NCBI GenBank assembly: GCA_029550985.1
Contig: JAKPGH010000268.1
Coordinates: 1 to 46,677 of the forward strand
DNA: 46,677 nt
Direction of reading: 5' to 3'
Origin: Bacillota bacterium
Lineage (GTDB): Bacteria; Bacillota; Clostridia; Oscillospirales; Ruminococcaceae
The notes under the pieces are model-generated. The model saw nothing but the letters and a program-made list of their open reading frames with translations, had not been told where the DNA came from and ran no database searches. Position numbers and translations under genes: made by a program. Each line of letters opens with the position of its first letter. The stretch's first letter is position 1. Positions 40,942-46,677 of this stretch are shown here, piece by piece.

Positions 40942-41750
40942 AGGGTAAAATAAGGCTGGACGTCGCCTTGGTGGAGCAGGGCCACGTTTCGGGGCGGGAC
41001 AAAGCCAAGGCGCTGATTATGGCCGGCCAGGTATATGTCAACGGGGAAAAGATCACCAAGGCGGGGGAAGAAATTCCCGCCGACGCCGTGCTTGAGGTGA
41101 GGGGAGAACCCTTGCCCTATGTCAGCCGAGGAGGCCTTAAGCTGGAAAAGGCGGTCAAGAGCTTTTCTCTTTCCATTGCAAACAAAATCTGCGCGGATAT
41201 CGGGGCGTCCACCGGTGGGTTTACCGACTGCATGCTGCAAAACGGCGCGGCCCGGGTCTATGCGGTGGACGTGGGCTATGGCCAGCTGGACTGGCGGCTG
41301 CGCAGCGACCCGCGAGTGGTGGTGCTGGAGCGCACCAACGCCCGGTACCTGACCCGGGAACAAATACCGGAGCCGTTGGGGCTGGTGACCATCGATGCCA
41401 GCTTCATTTCCCTTACGTTGCTGCTCCCTGTTCTTCCGGCGCTGATGCAGGAGGAAGCGGACCTTGTCTGCCTCATCAAACCCCAGTTTGAAGCGGGGCG
41501 GGATAAGGTAGGGAAAAACGGTGTGGTTCGGGATAAGTCGGTGCATCAGGAGGTGATTCGAAAGGTTGCGGACTTTGGGTTGGAGCTGGGGCTTTCTCCT
41601 CAAGGGCTGGACTTTTCTCCCATCACCGGACCGAAGGGAAACATCGAATACCTGTTGCACCTGGTTTATGCGCCAGGGGGAGAGCGGCTTTCCGACCAGC
41701 TTATACGGGAAATGGTAGAGAAAGCCCATCTTACTTTGGCTCAGGGATGA
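40938..41750 (+). CDS. tlyA: TlyA family 16S/23S rRNA 2'-O-methyltransferase
   Basis: 270 aa, GTG 40938 inside the dxs stop. N-terminal S4 RNA-binding domain (RLDVALVEQGHVSGRDKAKALIMAG), then FtsJ-like Rossmann fold with SAM motif DIGASTGGFTDCML (~residues 87-100), VDVGYGQLDW, TIDASFISL and CLIKPQFEAG. Known members methylate rRNA cytidines; some act as haemolysins. The dxs-tlyA-nadK-argR-recN order is standard in Clostridia. Confidence 0.95.
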   Translation: MKGKIRLDVALVEQGHVSGRDKAKALIMAGQVYVNGEKITKAGEEIPADAVLEVRGEPLPYVSRGGLKLEKAVKSFSLSIANKICADIGASTGGFTDCMLQNGAARVYAVDVGYGQLDWRLRSDPRVVVLERTNARYLTREQIPEPLGLVTIDASFISLTLLLPVLPALMQEEADLVCLIKPQFEAGRDKVGKNGVVRDKSVHQEVIRKVADFGLELGLSPQGLDFSPITGPKGNIEYLLHLVYAPGGERLSDQLIREMVEKAHLTLAQG

Positions 41751-41802
41751 GCTGACACCGCAACGTTTCTGAAATGCGGTTATTACTTGTTTGGGGGTAC
41801 CC

Positions 41803-42672
41803 ATGAAAATTCTGTTGCGTCCCAATCTGGACAAGCCGGGCAGTGCCGAATGTACCCGGCAAACCATCAAGAAACTCAGGGAATTCGGCATGATTCCCAT
41901 GTTGGATGAGGAGTTTGCCCAGTTGACAACCCCCGAGGACGGTTGTATTCTGGGCCGCTTTGCAGAGCTGTTAGAGGAGTGCGATTTAATCCTCACCATT
42001 GGGGGAGACGGCACCATCCTGCGTGCGGTACAGGCTTCTATCCATTCGGGAAAACCGCTGCTTGGCATCAACACAGGACGATTGGGATTTTTGACTCAGT
42101 TGGAAGTTGGCGAATTGGATCATCTGGTGCTTTTGCGGGAAGGCAACTACGGCCTTCTGCACCGGATGATGCTGGAAGTTGTTATTGTGCGGGGCGGCAG
42201 GGAGGAAAATCACTACTGTGCCCTTAACGATTTGGTGATTACCCGCGGGGATTCGGACCGGCTGGTGGAAATTGACATCAGCTGCCAGGGAAAGTCCATT
42301 GCGCGGCATCGGGCTGACGGCATTATCTTTTCCACCCCCACCGGCTCCACCGCCTACAATTTGGCGGCCGGGGGTTCCATTGTGGACCCATCCCTGCACC
42401 TGATTCAGATGACGGCGATTTGCAGTCATTCCCATTTCAGTCATTCCATTATTCTGTCTCCGGAGCAGGTATATAAGGTGCGGGAGCTGCCGGGAAACAA
42501 TCGGTTTGGTTTGCACGTGACGGTAGATGGAGAGCGGGTGGCACAGCTGATGCCGGACAGCCATGTTCTGGTGAAAAAATCACAGCAGACCGCTGCCTTC
42601 ATTGACTTGCGTCTTCGTGATTTTTTCAGCTGCGTGGACAAAAAGCTGACTCTGGGAGGCCGCCTGAACTGA
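41803..42672 (+). CDS. nadK: NAD kinase
   Basis: 289 aa, ATG 41803 with GGGGGT upstream. Motifs: ILTIGGDGTILRAV (~residues 62-75), GINTGRLGFL, ALNDLVITRGD (Asp in place of the usual Glu), and the FSTPTGSTAYNLAAGGSIVDP nucleotide site. Makes NADP from NAD and ATP or polyphosphate. Confidence 0.96.
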   Translation: MKILLRPNLDKPGSAECTRQTIKKLREFGMIPMLDEEFAQLTTPEDGCILGRFAELLEECDLILTIGGDGTILRAVQASIHSGKPLLGINTGRLGFLTQLEVGELDHLVLLREGNYGLLHRMMLEVVIVRGGREENHYCALNDLVITRGDSDRLVEIDISCQGKSIARHRADGIIFSTPTGSTAYNLAAGGSIVDPSLHLIQMTAICSHSHFSHSIILSPEQVYKVRELPGNNRFGLHVTVDGERVAQLMPDSHVLVKKSQQTAAFIDLRLRDFFSCVDKKLTLGGRLN

Positions 42673-42733
42673 CGGTAAGCAATCTTTTCATTCAGCGAAC
42701 GTCTAACATGGAAAGGAATGGAGCACGACCAAC

Positions 42734-43189
42734 ATGAAAAGCAAACGCCACGCCAAAATCCTAGAACTTGTTTCTGAGTACGAAATCGATACGCAGGAAG
42801 AGCTTTTGCGCAGGCTCAACGAAAATGGGTTTAAGGTGACCCAGGCCACCGTTTCCCGGGATATCAAAGAATTGCGGTTGGTTAAGGTGCAGGCCGGCAC
42901 GGGCTACAAGTACGCCACCAGCGTCTCCAAGGAAAACATGGATATGTCCTTTAAATTCCATGCCATTTTCTCCGAATCGGTGCTGAGCATCGACTATGCC
43001 GAAAACATTGTGGTGATTAAGTGCTTTGTGGGTATGGCCAACGCCGCCTGTGCCGCTTTGGACAGTGTTCCATGGAAGAATCTGGTGGGAACCATCGCAG
43101 GAGACGACACCATCCTGTGCGTGATGCGGGACAAGCAGAGCGCCGTCAAGCTGTCCCAGCAGCTGACCAAGCTGCTCAACAACAAGTAG
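42734..43189 (+). CDS. argR: Arginine repressor ArgR/AhrC
   Basis: 151 aa. Winged helix with LVSEYEIDTQEELLRRLNENGFKVTQATVSRDIKEL, and a C-terminal hexamerisation/arginine domain ending GTIAGDDTILCVM. Represses arginine synthesis and activates catabolism when arginine is bound. Two bases before recN, as in most Firmicutes. Confidence 0.97.
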   Translation: MKSKRHAKILELVSEYEIDTQEELLRRLNENGFKVTQATVSRDIKELRLVKVQAGTGYKYATSVSKENMDMSFKFHAIFSESVLSIDYAENIVVIKCFVGMANAACAALDSVPWKNLVGTIAGDDTILCVMRDKQSAVKLSQQLTKLLNNK

Positions 43190-43190
43190 T

Positions 43191-44879
43191 ATGCTGACCC
43201 GACTTTACATTCAAAACGTAGCGGTTATCCGCAAGGCCGAAATTCAGCTCAATCCGGGACTCAACGTCTTTACCGGCGAAACCGGCGCGGGCAAAACCAT
43301 CCTCATTTCCGCCATCGACGCGGTGTTGGGGGAGCGGGCTGCCCGGGACATGATTCGCACCGGGGAAGAAAAGGCAACGGTGTCGGCCTATTTTGAGAAC
43401 ATATCCCCCAGAGCCTTGGAAACCTTGCGGGAACTGGGCTACGACGAGGACGAAGGCGGCGTGCTCATCACCCGGGAGCTGACCGCTTCCGGCAAGAGCG
43501 TTTGCAAAATTAACGGCATGCCTGCCACCGCTTCCATTCTCAAGCAGATTTCCTCGTTGCTGATTCACATTCACGGTCAGCGGGACGGCACCCAGCTTCT
43601 TTCTCCCGAGCGCCATATCGAGATGATTGACTCCTACGGCCGCCTGGAACCGCTGCTGGCGGAGTACCGGGTCGCCTATCAGCGGTTGCGGGATTTGGAG
43701 GCGGAAATCCAGCGGCTGGCGATGGACGACCAGCAAAAGGCGCAGCGGATTGACCTGCTCACGTTCCAAATCAGGGAGATTGAAGCGGCGGAGCTGGACG
43801 ACCCCAACGAAGAAGACGAGCTGTTGGCCCGCAAAAAGCTGATCAGCTCCAGCGAAAAGGTGCTGGAGGCTTTGTCGGCAGCCTATTCCGCCCTCAAAGG
43901 AGACGAGGAGCGGGAGGGAATCGACGTCCTCTTTGACCAGCTGACGTCGGGAGTGGGGGTCGCAGAGGAGTACTTGCCCTCTCTGGCTCCCATGGCTGCC
44001 CGTCTGGAAGAAATGGGCTATGAGTTGGAGGAGTTTGCCGCCGAACTGCGGGATACGCTGGACAATTTTGAATTTGACCCGAAAGAACTGAGTGATATTG
44101 AGTATCGGCTGGATCAGCTGTACAAGCTCAAGCGCAAGTACGGCCCCAATATTCCGGCCATTTTGGAGTTTTGCCAAAAAGCCCGGGAAGAGCTGGAGCA
44201 AATCACCACCGGGGAGGAGCGTTTGGCCCGGCTCAATGCCCAGCGGGAAGAAGCGTTGAAGCAGGCTAAGAAATTGGCGGCGGAGCTGACGGCCCGGCGG
44301 CAGCAGGCTGCGGAGGAATTTATTCAACGGGTGGAGGAAGAGCTGGCCTTTTTGGATATGGGAGGGGTCCGGCTCTTTGCGCAGCGGGAAGAAAAACCCC
44401 TTTCCCCCGACGGGGCGGACAGCATTACCCTGTATGTGTCCACCAACGTAGGGGAGGAGGCAAAGCCCCTACATAAAATTGCCTCCGGGGGCGAAATCGC
44501 CCGGATGATGCTCTCCATGAAAAACGTGCTGGCCGACCGGGACGATATCGACACCCTGATTTTTGACGAGGTGGACACCGGCGTTTCCGGGCGGGCTGCT
44601 CAGAAAATCGGCCGAAAGCTGGCTCAGGTCTCCAAGGGGCGGCAGGTGATTTGCGTCACCCATCTGGCGCAGGTAGCCGCTTTTGCCGACAACCACCTGT
44701 TGATTCAAAAGCAGGTGGAAGACGGTCGCACCTACACTCGCGTCCGGGAGCTCAGTCAGGAGGAGCGGGTGGAGGATTTGTCCCGCATTATCAGCGGAGA
44801 CAATATTACCTCGACGGCTCTGGAAAACGCTCGGGAGCTGCTGGAGCATGCACAAAAGGTAAAGGCGGAGGAACTATAG
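43191..44879 (+). CDS. recN: DNA repair protein RecN
   Basis: 562 aa SMC-like ATPase. Walker A GETGAGKT (~residues 29-36), two coiled-coil arms (~150-350) and C-terminal signature HKIASGGEIARMMLSMK, Walker B LIFDEVDTGVSG and D-loop. Early factor in double-strand-break repair. End of the nusB-to-recN run; a consensus tRNA promoter follows 36 bp later. Confidence 0.97.
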   Translation: MLTRLYIQNVAVIRKAEIQLNPGLNVFTGETGAGKTILISAIDAVLGERAARDMIRTGEEKATVSAYFENISPRALETLRELGYDEDEGGVLITRELTASGKSVCKINGMPATASILKQISSLLIHIHGQRDGTQLLSPERHIEMIDSYGRLEPLLAEYRVAYQRLRDLEAEIQRLAMDDQQKAQRIDLLTFQIREIEAAELDDPNEEDELLARKKLISSSEKVLEALSAAYSALKGDEEREGIDVLFDQLTSGVGVAEEYLPSLAPMAARLEEMGYELEEFAAELRDTLDNFEFDPKELSDIEYRLDQLYKLKRKYGPNIPAILEFCQKAREELEQITTGEERLARLNAQREEALKQAKKLAAELTARRQQAAEEFIQRVEEELAFLDMGGVRLFAQREEKPLSPDGADSITLYVSTNVGEEAKPLHKIASGGEIARMMLSMKNVLADRDDIDTLIFDEVDTGVSGRAAQKIGRKLAQVSKGRQVICVTHLAQVAAFADNHLLIQKQVEDGRTYTRVRELSQEERVEDLSRIISGDNITSTALENARELLEHAQKVKAEEL

Positions 44880-44915
44880 AGGTAGGAACGCTCCGAAAAT
44901 TTGCGGGACTTTTCA

Positions 44916-44944
44916 TTGACAGCTTGGGTGGTTCGTGATATAAT
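44916..44944 (+). promoter_or_regulatory. Promoter of the tRNA-Ser pair
   Basis: Perfect TTGACA (44916-44921), 17-bp spacer, perfect TATAAT (44939-44944), 22 bp before the first tRNA. Confidence 0.93.
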
Positions 44945-44966
44945 AGGAAACGTTCCGAGCGCCTAA

Positions 44967-45055
<89 letters not shown>

Positions 45056-45104
45056 CCGTGAAATAGGTGCCAACCAAATAGGTTTCATAGTAAGCCGGCA
45101 ACTT

Positions 45105-45195
45105 GGAGAAGTACTCAAGTTGGTGACGAGGCGCCCCTGCTAAGGGCGTAGGTCGGGCAACCGGCGCGCGGGTTCGAGTCCCGCCTTCTCCGCCA
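45105..45195 (+). tRNA. tRNA-Ser (GCU anticodon)
   Basis: 91 nt including an encoded CCA. Acceptor stem GGAGAAG pairs with CTTCTCC; anticodon GCT at 45139-45141 in the loop CTGCTAA; long variable arm; GTTCGAGTC T loop. Shares the promoter of the preceding tRNA. Confidence 0.96.
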
Positions 45196-45229
45196 AAAAC
45201 CGCTTAAACATCACGTTTAAGCGGTTTTT
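45196..45229 (+). terminator. Terminator of the tRNA operon
   Basis: 14-bp stem (45196-45209 with 45215-45228), 5-nt loop, ends in TTTTT; starts at the last base of the tRNA CCA. Confidence 0.93.
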
Positions 45230-45236
45230 CATTTTC

Positions 45237-45449
45237 CCCTGTAAACTTGTAAAAATGGGCCGAGATTATTTCTATTCCCAACCAACTTTACGATTTGGGG
45301 GCGTCATGAGGTTGACCGCAAGGAGCATGATAGGGATATCCCGGTCGGTGTGGAGTACTCCAATCGTGATACATTATCGCAAATACATATAATTTCAGAT
45401 AGGTTCACACAAGTTTATATTTATTTTGAAAGTAACTTTACAATTCATA
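45237..45449. other. Intergenic stretch without a recognised gene
   Basis: Between the tRNA terminator and the SDR promoter. One plus-strand frame is open over much of 45250-45465 (EVDRKEHDRDIPVGVEYSNR within it) but has no start with a ribosome site and no family I recognise. It may be a gene remnant or chance. Confidence 0.3.
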
Positions 45450-45478
45450 TTGATTTTAATTGTTAAAAAATGTACAAT
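45450..45478 (+). promoter_or_regulatory. Promoter of the SDR gene
   Basis: TTGATT (45450-45455), 17-bp spacer, TACAAT (45473-45478), 34 bp before the start codon. Confidence 0.65.
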
Positions 45479-45512
45479 ACCAAGGTACGTGTTTAAAAAG
45501 GAGATTCATATA

Positions 45513-46271
45513 ATGAAACTTAAGAACAAGGCAATTGTTGTAACTGGTGCTTCTTCCGGCATGGGAAAAGCGATTGTGGAACTGTTTGTAAAAGAAGGAG
45601 CCAACGTTATCGCTGTTGCAAGAAGAGCGGAAAGGCTCGCATCCCTGGCGGAGTCCCTCAAAGGAGAAGCCGGGAAATGCATTCCTTTTACCGGTGACGT
45701 GTCCAGACGCGAGGACTGTGAAGCGATGATTGACGAATGCGTCAAGCAATTCGGCAAGCTGGATGTCCTGGTAAATAATGCAGGCGTTATGGATAATATG
45801 GCCACCGTCGCCAACTGCACCGACGAAAAATATGAATACGTCATGGGTATCAACGTGTACGGTCCTCTGGCGGCAATGCGTAAGGCTGTCAATGTATTTT
45901 TGAAACAGGGCAACGGAGGAAATATCATTACGGTATCTTCCTTTGGCGCTTATCATCAGGCCGCAGGCGCCATATACGGCGCATCCAAGGCGGCCGTCAA
46001 TGCACTCGCACTGCACACGGCTTTTGCCTATGCCAAGGAGCACATCCGCAGCAATGTGATTGCCCCCGGCGGAATCAATACGGAAATTGGCGCTGCCATG
46101 GGACAACCTGATATGGATGGCTTTAATAGAATCAAGGGTGTCCACGCACTGATGCCGGCTACCGGTGAATCCATTGATATTGCAAAATGCGCTCTCTTCC
46201 TTGCCAGCGACGATTCTTCCTTTATCAGTGGACAAGTCATTGGTGTGGATGGCGGATGGGCCGCAATGTAA
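45513..46271 (+). CDS. Short-chain dehydrogenase/reductase (SDR)
   Basis: 252 aa, ATG 45513 with AAAAGGAG about 9 nt upstream. Classical SDR: nucleotide loop TGASSGMGKA (~residues 12-21), NNAGVMDN, catalytic Ser in TVSSFGAY, YGASKAA Tyr/Lys pair, and an SGQVIGVDGGW end. Arg residues after the second strand (ARRAERL) suggest NADP(H) use. FabG-like in length, but alone, so the substrate cannot be stated. Own promoter and terminator; AT-richer leader than its neighbours. Confidence 0.92.
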   Translation: MKLKNKAIVVTGASSGMGKAIVELFVKEGANVIAVARRAERLASLAESLKGEAGKCIPFTGDVSRREDCEAMIDECVKQFGKLDVLVNNAGVMDNMATVANCTDEKYEYVMGINVYGPLAAMRKAVNVFLKQGNGGNIITVSSFGAYHQAAGAIYGASKAAVNALALHTAFAYAKEHIRSNVIAPGGINTEIGAAMGQPDMDGFNRIKGVHALMPATGESIDIAKCALFLASDDSSFISGQVIGVDGGWAAM

Positions 46272-46362
46272 TTGATTGAAGAATCATTACATATGAAAAG
46301 TCGTTGCCCGCACAAAAGAAACGTTCTTGTATTGCCTGTCCAACGATTGACAATAAACACAG

Positions 46363-46400
46363 AAAAGCAGTCCGCAGCATATTGGCTACGGACTGCTTTT
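46363..46400 (+). terminator. Terminator after the SDR gene
   Basis: Stem GCAGTCCG (46367-46374) with CGGACTGC (46389-46396), followed by TTTT. Confidence 0.8.
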
Positions 46401-46460
46401 ATCATTTGACGGGCGTTACGAGATGATGCATGATTCCATTTGAATAGCGGGCAAACATCA

Positions 46461-46495
46461 AAGAAGTCCTGCGGAAATTTCCGCAGGACTTCTTT
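46461..46495. terminator. Long palindrome, bidirectional terminator
   Basis: A 17-bp perfect palindrome (46461-46477 with 46478-46494) with A-rich left and T-rich right flanks, 40 bp after the minus-strand sugar-binding gene. Works for convergent transcripts. Confidence 0.8.
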
Positions 46496-46534
46496 CGTCA
46501 AGAGGTTATAGCGCTCACTAAAGCGAATGTGACA

Positions 46535-46677
46535 TTAATGCCAGCTCAAATACTCCTGTGCGTTCTCGATGGTGACGATGGTGCATCCGGTGTCCACTTC
46601 CGCCTCGGGCTGAACGCCGTTGACAATCAGTTCATAAGCCGCCTGTACGCCCATCTGCGCCATTCGGCCGGGAGCTT
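46535..46677 (-). CDS. Sugar ABC transporter substrate-binding protein, C-terminus (5' end off window)
   Basis: Only the last ~47 codons are inside. On the minus strand they read GRMAQMGVQAAYELIVNGVQ, then an EVDTG-T-IVT-ENAQEYL end, which is the closing helix-strand pattern of Peripla_BP_4/RbsB-like sugar-binding proteins. The rest lies beyond the window. Ligand cannot be told. Confidence 0.75.
   Translation of the reverse strand, partial: APGRMAQMGVQAAYELIVNGVQPEAEVDTGCTIVTIENAQEYLSWH

Overview
The window looks like chromosome from an endospore-forming, low-oxygen Firmicute of class Clostridia, probably Oscillospiraceae-like. It carries a complete spoIIIA operon, a CwlJ/GerQ germination pair, ferrous-iron (Feo) systems, a B12 riboswitch, and the conserved run nusB - M22-like - xseA - xseB - DUF212 - dxs - tlyA - nadK - argR - recN. 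The species call is inference; no rRNA is present.

Layout. 1-5.6 kb: two tandem exported cell-wall-type proteins (a GHL10-like glycosidase, and a large protein with glycosidase-like, amidase and four BIG2 domains). 5.7-17.3 kb, minus strand: gerQ and cwlJ, with cwlJ SPLIT. Its first 20 codons (ATG, RBS, sigma-E-like -10 box and the catalytic Glu) lie at 17282-17223. The other 125 codons lie at 6801-6424. The two pieces join in frame at a shared 5-bp TTCAC core. Between them sits a 10.4-kb insert ending in a large serine recombinase that stops 37 bp from the right junction. A 65-aa ORF just upstream of the recombinase is a candidate directionality factor. This is the architecture of a skin-like intervening element that would be excised to rebuild a sporulation gene, here the germination cortex hydrolase. 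I am not aware of one described in cwlJ. Its cargo is metabolic, not phage: a GNAT acetyltransferase, a cobalamin riboswitch with cbiB-cobD-cbiP, a PflX-type radical SAM protein and a FeoA-FeoB fusion.

17.6-26.7 kb, minus strand: a probable operon (promoter near 26705) of an ADP-ribosylglycohydrolase, a fused two-domain ABC permease, ATPase and lipoprotein binding protein, then a PHP phosphatase and a YesM/YesN two-component system. The yesN-like gene has an in-frame TAA at codon 43. 26.9-29.8 kb: a second Feo system (separate feoA and feoB) divergent from a DtxR/MntR-type regulator, with a large palindrome between them. 29.9-34.9 kb: spoIIIAA-AH, where spoIIIAB has an apparent 1-nt frameshift in a G run. 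35.1-44.9 kb: Asp23 protein and the nusB-to-recN housekeeping run. 45-46.7 kb: tRNA-Ser(UGA), tRNA-Ser(GCU), an SDR oxidoreductase, and the C-terminus of a sugar-binding protein running off the window.

Gene-free stretches above 300 bases: 7565-7970 (promoter, riboswitch, terminator), 12540-12929 (palindrome, terminator, feoAB promoter), 17283-17620 (cwlJ promoter, terminator; otherwise nothing recognised), and 45196-45512 (terminator, SDR promoter, an unrecognised open stretch).
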